Source: an uncultured Bacteroidales bacterium (GTDB lineage: Bacteria > Bacteroidota > Bacteroidia > Bacteroidales > F082). Taken from it: a stretch of 64,000 bases of DNA. The stretch spans positions 95,606-159,605 of the forward strand of contig CAJOIF010000015.1 of assembly GCA_905234765.1 (NCBI GenBank), in the 5' to 3' direction. Below, piece after piece: positions 42,846 through 50,970 of this stretch. Under the pieces are notes generated by a model. The model did no database searches, was not told the DNA's origin, and saw nothing but the letters and a program-made list of their open reading frames with translations. The position numbers and the translations under genes are program-made. The number at the start of each line of letters is the position of its first letter. Positions within the stretch are counted from its first letter, which is position 1.

Positions 42846-44081
42846 TCAGAATACCAACGCTAGCAACACATATAGCCAGTGTGCTGCGATGCCTGCACAA
42901 AGGCCGCCAATGGTGTGGGCACCGATGGCCTTGCCGATGAGTTTGCGGTAGCCGAGGCTGTCGAGCATGGCGGCGTGGGTGGAAAGGAAACCGCTCCAGC
43001 ACATGCCGATGGCCGTGAACACGGCGATGGCGTTATTGTCGATGATACCTTCCGTGATGAAGCGTGGCACCAGACCGATGGCGGCACCCACGGCACCGAG
43101 AGCCGTCATGGGGAAGGAGATCAAGGCACCGTCCTGGAAGCCGAAAAGCCATTCGAAGATGAAATTGATCTTGTTGGCTGCCCAGCTGATGACGGGCACG
43201 CCTTCGTAAGCCACGCCGAGGTATTCGCCGTTGTCGCCCGCCGCGCCAAAGGTGAGCATCATCACGATGGTGGAGATGCAAAGCACGCCCGGGATGATGG
43301 CGAAGCCGATGCTCACGCCGTCCTTGCCGCCATCCAAGAGCGAGTTGAGGAACCGCATAAAAATGCCACCTTCGCTCTTGAAGGTGATTTGCTGTTCATC
43401 GCCGCCATATTCTTCGTCAATGGGGGCATCCAGTTCGGGATAGGCTTTTAATGTGGAGCGTTGCATCAACCTGGTGGAGACGATGCTGCCGATGATGGCA
43501 CCCGCTACGCCCACCATTGCGCCTTTGCCAAAGCCCAAGCCAGTCATAAAGGCGACGACCACCAAACCCATGCCGAAGGCCGTGCCGAAGTTGGTCAACG
43601 AAACGAGTTGGTATTTCTTGAAATAGCGGTTGAAGTTCTTGTCGTGTGCCAAGGTGATGATGGCAGGGTTGTCGCTCAAGAAGGTCATGATGGCACCCAA
43701 AGCCGCCACGCCGGGAAGGTTGTAGAGCGGCTTCATCAGCGGACGCAAAAGGTTCTCCAACAGACGCACTACGCCGAACTCGGTGAGCAGTTTGCTGATG
43801 GCACCCATGAGCACGCAGATGGCCATGATGTAGAACACGGTCTCCAGTAGCAGGTGATAGGCCGTCTGCATGAAAGTGTTCAGCATCTTCGGCAAGGTCA
43901 TCTTGTAGGCCAGCAGCCCGAAGAAGGCGAAGAAGATGATTAGGAAAAAGATGGCTTCAACGCTTCGCTTGGTAGTGAACTTCAACGGTTGCTTGCGCTC
44001 GAACCTTTTGAAGATTTTTTCCACCCTCTCGTGATAGAAAGTGGTGGTTCGTTTGATGGTGTTGTATTTTGTCTTTGCCAT
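42846..44081 (-). CDS. Nucleoside-recognition (Gate) domain membrane protein
   Basis: A 411-residue inner-membrane protein with about ten hydrophobic segments. The Gate/nucleoside recognition domain pattern is visible in two halves: F-L-S-D-N-P-A-I-I-T-L-A near residue 155 and G-M-C-W-S-G-F-L-S-T-H-A-A-M-L-D near 370. Similar proteins (YjiH, SpmA/SpmB) are of uncertain transport function. It lies 6 nt after the porin gene on the same strand, so the two may serve import of the same small molecules (inference). Confidence 0.85.
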   Translation of the reverse strand: MAKTKYNTIKRTTTFYHERVEKIFKRFERKQPLKFTTKRSVEAIFFLIIFFAFFGLLAYKMTLPKMLNTFMQTAYHLLLETVFYIMAICVLMGAISKLLTEFGVVRLLENLLRPLMKPLYNLPGVAALGAIMTFLSDNPAIITLAHDKNFNRYFKKYQLVSLTNFGTAFGMGLVVVAFMTGLGFGKGAMVGVAGAIIGSIVSTRLMQRSTLKAYPELDAPIDEEYGGDEQQITFKSEGGIFMRFLNSLLDGGKDGVSIGFAIIPGVLCISTIVMMLTFGAAGDNGEYLGVAYEGVPVISWAANKINFIFEWLFGFQDGALISFPMTALGAVGAAIGLVPRFITEGIIDNNAIAVFTAIGMCWSGFLSTHAAMLDSLGYRKLIGKAIGAHTIGGLCAGIAAHWLYVLLALVF

Positions 44082-44087
44082 AGCAGA

Positions 44088-45161
44088 TTATTGTTTTTGT
44101 TGTCTGTCTTTCATCGCTTTCTTCAGGTTGATTTTCCATGTGAGGCCTAGGTTGGCTTGGAACATGTGGGCACCATCGACACAGGTGTGTGAACCACAGA
44201 GGTGAAGCCGAAGGTCGCGGATGCCCATGGGATAGTATTCGAAGCCAAGGCTTTCGAAGTCCACCTTTTTGCCAGGTGTGACATACTGGTCGTAGGCATC
44301 AATGAGTGTCACTTGCTCGTGCGAATCTGCGTTGGGCAGTTGGGCTTTATTGAAATCATATCCAGCTTTGGTGAAAACGATCCATTTTTTCCCAATGTCA
44401 ACACCAATGCCAAAAATGGCGGTGAGGTCTTGCCCAAAGAACTGCTTTTGTTCAAACGAGGCGCGGTTGGTGATGTCCAGATACATTTCCACCCCGTTGA
44501 ATTTCAGTTTGTTGCCCAATGAAATGTAGTTGATGAACTTGCCTTGCTCGTATTCGATCATGTTGACAGAGTAAGCTGTCTTGAAAGCCCCATAGTTACC
44601 ATACCACATGAGGTTGTAAGCGTAGATGCTCTGCATGGCCGAATTGATGAAGGGGGAGTTGCACACTTGGAAAAGGAGATGGTTTTTGCCGTACTGATCC
44701 TTGTAATTGAGGGATGCGCCTACCTCGTAGCAGCAGACCCTGTTCCAGAACTCGGTGCCGTAGTAGATGTCGATGGGGTTAGTGTCGTATTCCCAACCAC
44801 CAATGGCTACCACCTGTTTACCTGCCGAGAGGAAGAAGTTCGGCATGAAATACCAATTGAGGTAAGCCCAGTCGGTACCTTGGAAAAAGGTGTTGGCAAA
44901 ATTGATGTTGGACGAATTGAGACGATGACGAAGATGGTAGGAGAACTTTTCGCCGATTTTGCCTTGCAGGGCGATGACGAGGTATTTCCCTGAAAAACCA
45001 TGTGCGAGACTGTCGTTGTCGAGATGGTAGTCGCAGGTGTAGTCGACACGGGTGTTGAGCCGCAGGCTGTCCAAAGTGACGAAGGTTTTCTTTTCTTCTT
45101 GTGAAAAGGCTGACATTCCGACGAAAACACTGAGGATGGCTAGTAGTAACGCTTTTCTCAT
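44088..45161 (-). CDS. Outer membrane porin (OprO/OprP-like)
   Basis: A 357-residue predicted beta-barrel from the ATG at 45161 (MRKALLLAILSVFVGMSAFSQ), with a signal peptide cut before Q-E-E. Strand patterns (Y-L-V-I-A-L-Q-G-K-I, F-S-Y-H-L-R-H-R-L, A-Y-L-N-W-Y-F, L-S-A-G-K-Q-V-V-A-I-G-G-W-E) and the final G-L-T-W-K-I-N-L resemble phosphate-selective porins O/P. The pore selectivity is not evident. Its -7 promoter element lies at 45180-45187 and the Gate-domain gene follows in the same operon. Confidence 0.82.
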   Translation of the reverse strand: MRKALLLAILSVFVGMSAFSQEEKKTFVTLDSLRLNTRVDYTCDYHLDNDSLAHGFSGKYLVIALQGKIGEKFSYHLRHRLNSSNINFANTFFQGTDWAYLNWYFMPNFFLSAGKQVVAIGGWEYDTNPIDIYYGTEFWNRVCCYEVGASLNYKDQYGKNHLLFQVCNSPFINSAMQSIYAYNLMWYGNYGAFKTAYSVNMIEYEQGKFINYISLGNKLKFNGVEMYLDITNRASFEQKQFFGQDLTAIFGIGVDIGKKWIVFTKAGYDFNKAQLPNADSHEQVTLIDAYDQYVTPGKKVDFESLGFEYYPMGIRDLRLHLCGSHTCVDGAHMFQANLGLTWKINLKKAMKDRQQKQ

Positions 45162-45179
45162 AGGCTGTAAATTTTGCGG

Positions 45180-45187
45180 CAAAGGTA
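45180..45187 (-). promoter_or_regulatory. -7 element of the porin operon
   Basis: TACCTTTG on the minus strand, 18 nt before the ATG at 45161; the leader would be very short. Confidence 0.5.
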
Positions 45188-45192
45188 CGAAT

Positions 45193-45228
45193 AAAAAAAA
45201 ACGGGGCGGAATTCCGCCCCGTTTTTTT
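45193..45228. terminator. Perfect palindromic terminator of hsp20
   Basis: ACGGGGCGGAATTCCGCCCC GT (45201-45222) is a perfect palindrome with A and T runs outside. It ends the hsp20 transcript just before the porin promoter. Confidence 0.88.
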
Positions 45229-45243
45229 AACTAGCCATTCGTG

Positions 45244-45660
45244 TTAGCACACTTCGATGGTCTGCATGGCTTGTTTCTTTTCTTCGACGGTCACCTTCGG
45301 GATGACGATGTCAAGGATGCCGTTTTCGACCTTTGCACTGATTTGCTCTTTGTGGATGTCGTCAGGCAGCATCACGGTCTGGCGGAAGTGTTCGACCGAG
45401 AACTCGTGACGCAGGTAGCGCATCTCTTCCTTTTTCTCGTTCTTCGTCTCCTTGACCATCTCAACGACGAGGTTGCCTTCGGCGTCGATGCTCAGTTTAA
45501 CGTCTTCCTTGGTGAGACCAGGGATGCAGAGTTCGAGTTTGTAGTTGTCCTTCGTCTCCATGATGTTCATGCGAGGGGTCGAATAAGTCGTGTCGTTCCA
45601 GTTCATCAGTTCATTGAACAGGGTGGGCATGAAGTCTTGGTTTCTTCTGGTTACTAACAT
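45244..45660 (-). CDS. Small heat shock protein, Hsp20 family
   Basis: A 138-residue ATP-independent chaperone that holds unfolded proteins. The alpha-crystallin domain covers residues 30-130: P-R-M-N-I-M-E-T-K-D-N-Y-K-L-E-L near residue 28, P-G-L-T-K-E-D-V-K-L-S near 48, R-H-E-F-S-V-E-H-F-R-Q-T-V-M-L-P near 84, and E-N-G-I-L-D-I-V-I-P near 112. The gene stands alone, with palindromic repeat copy 3 in its upstream region. Confidence 0.95.
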   Translation of the reverse strand: MLVTRRNQDFMPTLFNELMNWNDTTYSTPRMNIMETKDNYKLELCIPGLTKEDVKLSIDAEGNLVVEMVKETKNEKKEEMRYLRHEFSVEHFRQTVMLPDDIHKEQISAKVENGILDIVIPKVTVEEKKQAMQTIEVC

Positions 45661-45704
45661 GGTTTTGATCTCCTATTTTTTAGTTGTTTGTTTGATTTCT
45701 TTTT

Positions 45705-45786
45705 GACTCGGGACTTCGGGACGCGTGACACGGGACGGATTTTTGGTATCGAAGGTCTCGCGTCTCGTGTCTCGCAGTCTCGCGTC
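45705..45786. repeat. Palindromic repeat family copy 3
   Basis: GACTCGGGAC, GGGACGCGTGACACGGGAC on the left and GGTCTCGCGTCTCGTGTCTCG, AGTCTCGCGTC on the right form a long imperfect hairpin like those at 19761 and 21082. It lies between hsp20 and the MFS gene; the rest of the 316-bp gap holds the direct repeats at 45857-45913. Confidence 0.75.
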
Positions 45787-45856
45787 CTTCATCGACGACA
45801 CGGCATAGTCAAATTCTTTGCCAAGGCCAAAAGCAGGTCAAAACCATTATTTTTAC

Positions 45857-45913
45857 TGACAAAATTTCCGATATTTACAAAACTGGGATGATTTTGTATG
45901 ACAAAATTTCCGA
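45857..45913. repeat. TGACAAAATTTCCGA direct repeats upstream of the MFS gene
   Basis: Two perfect copies of the 15-mer at 45857-45871 and 45899-45913, 42 bp apart (four helical turns). They precede the MFS -7 element by about 30 nt and could be operator sites. Confidence 0.6.
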
Positions 45914-45944
45914 AATCAATGGTTTTTTGTATGCCTTTATTCCG

Positions 45945-45952
45945 TACTTTTG
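45945..45952 (+). promoter_or_regulatory. -7 element of the MFS gene
   Basis: TACTTTTG, 24 nt before the ATG at 45977. A TTTG at 45926-45929 is only 15 nt upstream. Confidence 0.5.
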
Positions 45953-45976
45953 CACTCGGAAAATGAGCATGTAATC

Positions 45977-47170
45977 ATGGAAGAAAAACTGTTCAACAAG
46001 AATTACCTGTGCCTTTGCGCGGCTAACTTCTTGTTTTTCTTTTCGTTCTACCTGCTGCTGCCAGTACTGCCTTTCTTCATCATGGAGAAATACCAGGCGG
46101 GCAATGCCGTCATCGGCACCGTGATTTCATGTTATACTTTGGCGACGTTAGTGGTGCGGCCTTTTTCGGGCTATATGATGGACACCTTCAAACGCAAACC
46201 TTTGTATCTATTGGCTTTGTCGTTGTTTACGGCTGTGTTTGTGGGCTATCTCTTTGCCGCCACGATTACTATATTAATAATGGTGCGCATCGTGCATGGC
46301 TTGGCCTTCGGTTTGACATCAGTGGGAGGCAACACTTTGGTCATCGATGTGGTGCCGTCGGAGCATAGGGGAGAGGGCATAGGCTATTTCGGGGTGGCCA
46401 ACAACATCGCCATGGCGGTCGGGCCGATGACAGGTCTGTTCGTATACGAGCAGTTCAGCTTCAATGCCATCTTCATGGGCTGCATGGCATGTAGCCTGCT
46501 GGCGGCTCTATTTGCTTCGCGCATCCATACCAAAGTTAGGCCACCCGTCAAGCGTCCCCCAATCTCGCTTGACCGCTTTATCTTGATAAAAGGTTTGCTG
46601 GCGGGTGTCTCCTTCACCTTGTTGGCTTTTTCCTATGGACAGATTTCAAATTATATTGCCCTCTATGCCAAGGACATGAACTTAACCATCAGTAGCGGCC
46701 TGTTTTTCACTGTTTATGCTGTCGGCCTGATTGCTTCGCGCTTGTTTTCTGGCAAAATGGTCGACAAGGGCAAGGTGACGAAGACCATTGCTTTGGGCTT
46801 GGGCATTACGGTGTTGGCTTTGTTCGGTTTAGGCATGTGCCATCACTTCAATAGATTTGGGACGAACTATACCGTAGTGGCGTTTTTGGTCATTGCTCTG
46901 TGCTGTGGCTTGGGTTTCGGCACCAGCTTTCCGGCTTTCAATGCCTTGTTCATCAATCTTGGCACTAACGCCCAACGCGGTACGGCCACGTCCACTTACT
47001 TGACCACTTGGGATTTGGGTCTCGGTATAGGTATTTTTTCGGGTGGTATGCTGGCGGAGCATTTCTCTTTCTCCACGGCTTATCTCGTTGCCGATGCAGT
47101 GGTTTTGGTATCGTTCGTGTTTTTCATCTTGGTGGTCACACCTCATTATTTGAGGAACAAGCTGAGGTAA
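45977..47170 (+). CDS. Major facilitator superfamily transporter
   Basis: A 397-residue inner-membrane transporter with twelve predicted helices, started at the ATG at 45977 (MEEKLFNKNYLCLCAANFLF). The MFS motif A region reads R-P-F-S-G-Y-M-M-D-T-F-K-R-K-P between helices 2 and 3 (about residue 66), R-I-V-H-G-L-A-F-G near 103, and S-R-L-F-S-G-K-M-V-D-K-G-K between helices 8 and 9. It resembles drug or arabinose-efflux type MFS proteins; substrate unknown. Direct repeats in front of the promoter suggest regulation. Confidence 0.93.
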   Translation: MEEKLFNKNYLCLCAANFLFFFSFYLLLPVLPFFIMEKYQAGNAVIGTVISCYTLATLVVRPFSGYMMDTFKRKPLYLLALSLFTAVFVGYLFAATITILIMVRIVHGLAFGLTSVGGNTLVIDVVPSEHRGEGIGYFGVANNIAMAVGPMTGLFVYEQFSFNAIFMGCMACSLLAALFASRIHTKVRPPVKRPPISLDRFILIKGLLAGVSFTLLAFSYGQISNYIALYAKDMNLTISSGLFFTVYAVGLIASRLFSGKMVDKGKVTKTIALGLGITVLALFGLGMCHHFNRFGTNYTVVAFLVIALCCGLGFGTSFPAFNALFINLGTNAQRGTATSTYLTTWDLGLGIGIFSGGMLAEHFSFSTAYLVADAVVLVSFVFFILVVTPHYLRNKLR

Positions 47171-47173
47171 TTC

Positions 47174-47203
47174 TTTGCCCGAAATGAAAAAATCCTACCT
47201 TTG
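47174..47203 (+). promoter_or_regulatory. Bacteroides-type promoter of the nuclease/phosphatase gene
   Basis: TTTG (47174-47177), 18 nt, TACCTTTG (47196-47203), 22 nt before the ATG at 47226. Confidence 0.65.
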
Positions 47204-47225
47204 CAGCAATAAAACCCCTTTTTCA

Positions 47226-48173
47226 ATGAAAAAACTATTCCTCATAGCTTTCCTATTGACGGTATTGCAGCTTTCTGCACAGGAAATGCTCGTCGGTTCC
47301 TATAATATCCGCTACAAAAACACCAACGACAGTATCAATGGCGAGGTGTGGAGCAAGCGCTGTCAAGTCATTTGCGACCAGTTGAACTTCATGTCACCCG
47401 ACATCTTTGGAGCGCAGGAGGTGCTTTGGCCTCAACTGCAAGACATGCACAAGGCCTTGGAGGGTTACGACTACATTGGCATCGGGCGTGACGATGGTCA
47501 ACATGCTGGCGAACACGAGGCCGTTTTTTACAAAAAAGACAAGCTACAGCTTCTCGAACACGGCGACTTCTGGCTCAGCGAAACGCCTGATAAACCAGGC
47601 TTGGGGTGGGACGCGGTCTGCATCCGTATTTGCACTTGGGGCAAATTTGCGGTGAAAGAAGGGGAACGCCGTCATGGCCTCTTCAACCGCAAAAAGGAGA
47701 CCACGGGGAAAGTGCTCTATTACTTTAACCTCCACATGGACCATGTGGGTGTGGTGGCACGTCGCGAGGCGGCCAAAATGGTAGTGAGCCGTATCCGTGA
47801 GATTGCTCAAGGTGCACCTGTCATCCTCACTGGCGACTTCAATGTGGACCAGAATGATGAGATTTACACGATTTTTACGACCTCGGGATTGCTGAAAGAC
47901 TCGTACGAAGTGGCCCACATCCGCTTTGCGGAGAATGGTACGTTTAACGCTTTCAAGACCAATTACTTCACTACGAGCCGCATCGACCATGTGTTTGTTT
48001 CACCAAGCACAACGGTGGAGGCATACGGTGTCTTCACCAACAGCTATTGGACACCCGATGAGGCAGAGGAAACCCTCAAAGCCTCCGATGCGCCGCAGGA
48101 AATCTCGTTCGATAACTACATCAGGCGGAATCCATCGGACCATTATCCGGTGTTCGTTAGGTTGAAGTTATAG
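47226..48173 (+). CDS. Exported endonuclease/exonuclease/phosphatase family protein
   Basis: A 315-residue protein from the ATG at 47226 with a signal peptide (M-K-K-L-F-L-I-A-F-L-L-T-V-L-Q-L-S-A-Q). The EEP fold motifs are present: S-Y-N-I-R near residue 26, G-A-Q-E-V near 62 (metal-binding Glu), H-M-D-H-V-G near 158, L-T-G-D-F-N-V near 188 and S-D-H-Y-P-V near 306 with the catalytic His. Such secreted Bacteroidota enzymes act as DNases, sphingomyelinases or sugar-phosphate phosphatases; substrate not determinable. Confidence 0.9.
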   Translation: MKKLFLIAFLLTVLQLSAQEMLVGSYNIRYKNTNDSINGEVWSKRCQVICDQLNFMSPDIFGAQEVLWPQLQDMHKALEGYDYIGIGRDDGQHAGEHEAVFYKKDKLQLLEHGDFWLSETPDKPGLGWDAVCIRICTWGKFAVKEGERRHGLFNRKKETTGKVLYYFNLHMDHVGVVARREAAKMVVSRIREIAQGAPVILTGDFNVDQNDEIYTIFTTSGLLKDSYEVAHIRFAENGTFNAFKTNYFTTSRIDHVFVSPSTTVEAYGVFTNSYWTPDEAEETLKASDAPQEISFDNYIRRNPSDHYPVFVRLKL

Positions 48174-48192
48174 AAAGCCCAGTCATTTCGAA

Positions 48193-48253
48193 GATTTTGA
48201 AGGCATAGATACTCTCCTTCTTTCATTAGTCGGTATGACATGCCTTCAAAATC
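48193..48253. repeat. Palindromic repeat, intergenic copy of the GT4 element
   Basis: GATTTTGAAGGCA (48193-48205) and TGCCTTCAAAATC (48241-48253) are perfect arms. The loop CATAGATACTCTCCTTC followed by TTTCATTAGTCGGTATGACA matches the core of the 27201-27302 element at most positions. Confidence 0.8.
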
Positions 48254-48276
48254 TGAAGAAATCTATGGGCGTTTGA

Positions 48277-49149
48277 TTATACTTTTCGTTTCTTCACCTC
48301 ACTCCAAGTCTGCAGCACCACTGAAATGATGATCAGTGCGATGCCAATACAAAACGAGAAATTCAACTCCTTGTACTCGCTAAAGATGAACATGGAGAGG
48401 ATGATGCTATAGACGGGCTCCAAGTTGTAGGTCAGGTTGACGGTAAAAGCTGGAATCTTTTGCAGCACAATGATTTGCAGCAGGCAGAGGCCGATGGTGC
48501 ACACAACAACCATGAAAGCCAAATAAGGATAGTCCAGCCCAATGGGATAAAGCCGTCCGACGGGGATGAACACATTATATAAAGGTAGGAGGCAGGTCAG
48601 GCCGATGAGACCTCCGAGCATCTCCCAAAGCAGCATGTTCTTGGGCTCGTAGTGCTTGCCAACGCGCTGATTGGCAATGGCAAACAGGGCATATAAAGCC
48701 GATGAGACAACGCCCAAGACGATGCCCAACCGATACCGCGCATCAAACTGGAAGATAAGGTAAATGCCGAGGAGGGTCAAGAGGCTGAAGAGGAACTCGC
48801 GGGCGGAGAAACGGTGGCGATTGACGATAGGCTCAAACAAAGCGGTGAAAAACCCGACCAACGAGAAACATACCACACCAATTGAGACATTGGAGGCCTT
48901 GATTGAGGCGTAGAAAAACACCCAATGTAGACACAGCAACATGCCCACACCGCCCATCTGCAAGATGTCCTTGAATTGGTATCGGTTTAAATTCTTCTTG
49001 ATGGCTAGAAATGCCCACATAAGCAACGCCGCCGCAGCCATGCGCCACCATACCAGTATGGCCGAATCCAAGGTGATGAGTCGCCCCAACACGCCTGTGA
49101 ATCCAGCGATGAAAACGGAGAGATGCAGTAGGAAATAGTCCTTTTTCAT
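48277..49149 (-). CDS. EamA-family (DMT) transporter
   Basis: A 290-residue inner-membrane protein with ten predicted helices arranged as two EamA repeats: an N-terminal H-L-S-V-F-I-A-G-F-T-G-V-L-G, W-W-R-M-A-A-A-A-L near residue 33, and L-E-P-V-Y-S-I-I-L-S-M near 243 in the second half. Drug/metabolite transporter; substrate unknown. It overlaps the SpoU methyltransferase gene by 4 nt and forms an operon with it and a second EamA gene. Confidence 0.92.
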   Translation of the reverse strand: MKKDYFLLHLSVFIAGFTGVLGRLITLDSAILVWWRMAAAALLMWAFLAIKKNLNRYQFKDILQMGGVGMLLCLHWVFFYASIKASNVSIGVVCFSLVGFFTALFEPIVNRHRFSAREFLFSLLTLLGIYLIFQFDARYRLGIVLGVVSSALYALFAIANQRVGKHYEPKNMLLWEMLGGLIGLTCLLPLYNVFIPVGRLYPIGLDYPYLAFMVVVCTIGLCLLQIIVLQKIPAFTVNLTYNLEPVYSIILSMFIFSEYKELNFSFCIGIALIIISVVLQTWSEVKKRKV

Positions 49150-49916
49150 TGCTTTCTCCTTTGACGGATGGCTTCAAAGGTGACGATGGCGGTGGTCACC
49201 GACACATTGAGCGAATCGGCGATGCCATTCATGGGGATGATGATGTTTTGGTCGGCAGCTGCAACCCAAGCCTCGGAAATGCCTGTGGCTTCGGTGCCCA
49301 TCACAAGGGCAGAAGCTTTGCGGAAGTCGGCATCGAGGTAGTCGATGGAGGCCTTGAGGTAGGTGCAGTAGATGGTGATCCCGTTCTTTTTCAGCCATTG
49401 GATGCACTCCTCGGTGGAACAGGCATAGACGGGTACACTGAAAATGCAACCTATGCTGGCGCGAATGGCGTTGGGATTGAATAAATCGGTGGCAGGGTCG
49501 GCGATGATGACGGCATCGACACCTGCCGCATCGGCGGTGCGCATCACTGCACCGAGGTTACCAGGCTTCTCGACGGTCTCCAAAACGATGATCAAAGCGT
49601 CTTTCCGTGGCTTGAACTCGTTAAGACTCTTGTATTTTGGCTTGGCCACGGCCAGTAGACCATCACTGCCCTCACGGTAGGCAATTTTGTCGAAAACCTC
49701 TTCCGAGACGCTTTCGATAAATTCGGCCTTAATATTAATAGGTGTGCGCAACAGCGGTTCGCAGACATACAACTGCTCAATCTCGAAGCCGCATTTTTGT
49801 GCCCGTTCGATCTCACGCTGCCCCTCGATGAGGATGCGGTTCTGCTCGCGGCGCTCGGCTGCTTTTTGCAGCTTAACGAGGTTTTTTATCTTGGGGTTGG
49901 TTTTGCTGGTGATCAT
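49146..49916 (-). CDS. SpoU/TrmH-family RNA methyltransferase
   Basis: A 256-residue SPOUT methyltransferase. The N-terminal substrate-binding domain starts I-T-S-K-T-N-P-K-I-K-N-L-V-K-L; the knot motifs are E-K-P-G-N-L-G-A-V-M-R-T-A-D near residue 115, A-L-V-M-G-T-E-A-T-G-I-S near 205 and I-I-P-M-N-G-I-A-D-S-L-N-V-S-V-T-T-A near 228. It likely 2'-O-methylates a 23S rRNA or tRNA ribose. It is translationally coupled by 4-nt overlaps to EamA genes on both sides. It is a paralogue of the gene at 4186. Confidence 0.93.
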   Translation of the reverse strand: MITSKTNPKIKNLVKLQKAAERREQNRILIEGQREIERAQKCGFEIEQLYVCEPLLRTPINIKAEFIESVSEEVFDKIAYREGSDGLLAVAKPKYKSLNEFKPRKDALIIVLETVEKPGNLGAVMRTADAAGVDAVIIADPATDLFNPNAIRASIGCIFSVPVYACSTEECIQWLKKNGITIYCTYLKASIDYLDADFRKASALVMGTEATGISEAWVAAADQNIIIPMNGIADSLNVSVTTAIVTFEAIRQRRKQ

Positions 49917-50851
49917 TTCTTCAGTTGTTTAGTGGAGGTTCCTGAGCTTGTCGATGGTGTCGAAGGGTCGCTCTTTGCTTTCATTTGTGAAAGCGCCAAT
50001 CCCGCGACCACCACGACAATGCCGATGATTTTGTTCACGGTCAAAGCTTCAATGGCAAGAAGATAACTAAAGATGGCCGTAAAGACGGGAATCAAATTGG
50101 AGTAGACATTGGCTCGTGAAGCACCGAGTTTACTGAAGGAGAAGGCCCATAAAGCATAGGCAATCGCGCTGCAAAACACACCGAGACAGACCACGGGAAC
50201 GATGTACTCCCGCACGTTGGCGAAGCTGGAAGGCTGAAAACGCTCCATGACGAATGCCAAAGGAATGAAATAAATCATGCCGACGATGTTTTGCATCCAA
50301 GTGATAGTCAAAGGCTTGTATAGTTTGGTCAGGCGGATGAGGGCGATGGAATAGCCAACCGCTACCAAAACGGCGCCAGAAAGGAACAGGATACCTTTGG
50401 GTGAGGCGGTAAATTCGAGGTTTTTGTTGAGCAGCAAAACGATGACACCGACAAAGGAGACGATGAAACCGACGATGTTCATTGGGCTCAGTCTTTCTTT
50501 CAGGAAGATTCGCGCTGCGATGGGGGTCACCAAGGGAATCATGGCGATGATGGCAGAGCCGATGATGGGAGAGGTGCTTTTCAAGCCATAGCCCTCGAAA
50601 ATGAAGTAAAGAAATGGTTCGAACATGGCAGCCAGGGCGAAAAGTCCGAGATGTTCTTTCTTGACCTTTTCGTTCAAACGGAAAATGAAAAGTATTGATG
50701 TAAAGAATATGGTCGCCACCACGAGACGCAGGAAGATGGTCGTAGTGGGATTGAGACTTTGGTAGGCTTGTGTCGACCAGATGAATGACATGCCCCAAAG
50801 AACCATGGCGACGATGCCCGCTATATGAACAAGGTATGATCGGCTTTTCAT
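49913..50851 (-). CDS. EamA-family (DMT) transporter with repeat-derived C-terminus
   Basis: A 312-residue membrane protein with ten helices; G-M-S-F-I-W-S-T-Q-A near residue 20, F-L-R-L-V-V-A-T near 40, and N-L-I-P-V-F-T-A-I-F-S-Y near 253 are DMT features. The last 19 residues are a Ser/Thr/Pro-rich tail encoded by a TCGACAAGCTCAGG-type repeat (49931-49970), so the natural C-terminus has been replaced or extended. The -7 element TAATTTTG lies 5 nt before the ATG, so the transcript may be leaderless. First gene of the EamA-SpoU-EamA operon. Confidence 0.9.
   Translation of the reverse strand: MKSRSYLVHIAGIVAMVLWGMSFIWSTQAYQSLNPTTTIFLRLVVATIFFTSILFIFRLNEKVKKEHLGLFALAAMFEPFLYFIFEGYGLKSTSPIIGSAIIAMIPLVTPIAARIFLKERLSPMNIVGFIVSFVGVIVLLLNKNLEFTASPKGILFLSGAVLVAVGYSIALIRLTKLYKPLTITWMQNIVGMIYFIPLAFVMERFQPSSFANVREYIVPVVCLGVFCSAIAYALWAFSFSKLGASRANVYSNLIPVFTAIFSYLLAIEALTVNKIIGIVVVVAGLALSQMKAKSDPSTPSTSSGTSTKQLKK
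49931..49970. repeat. CTTCGACA...TCAGG repeat encoding a protein C-terminus
   Basis: CGACCCTTCGACACCATCGA then CAAGCTCAGGAACC on the minus strand resembles the arms of the repeat at 15281-15331. It lies within the last codons of the EamA gene ending at 49913. Confidence 0.55.
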
Positions 50852-50855
50852 GCGG

Positions 50856-50863
50856 CAAAATTA
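50856..50863 (-). promoter_or_regulatory. -7 element immediately before the EamA start
   Basis: TAATTTTG on the minus strand ends 5 nt before the ATG at 50851. A start site about 7 nt downstream would coincide with the ATG. Confidence 0.4.
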
Positions 50864-50889
50864 CGTTTTTTTTGGTCTTGTTTTTCACT

Positions 50890-50922
50890 TTTGACAATTT
50901 CGGCAAGGTTTTTGTAGTTTTG
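50890..50922 (+). promoter_or_regulatory. Bacteroides-type promoter of the lipoprotein gene at 50971
   Basis: TTTG (50890-50893), 21 nt, TAGTTTTG (50915-50922), 48 nt before the ATG at 50971. Confidence 0.65.
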
Positions 50923-50970
50923 GGGTTGACAAGAGATAAAATGAAGTCTAACCTCAAAATACCTACTACG

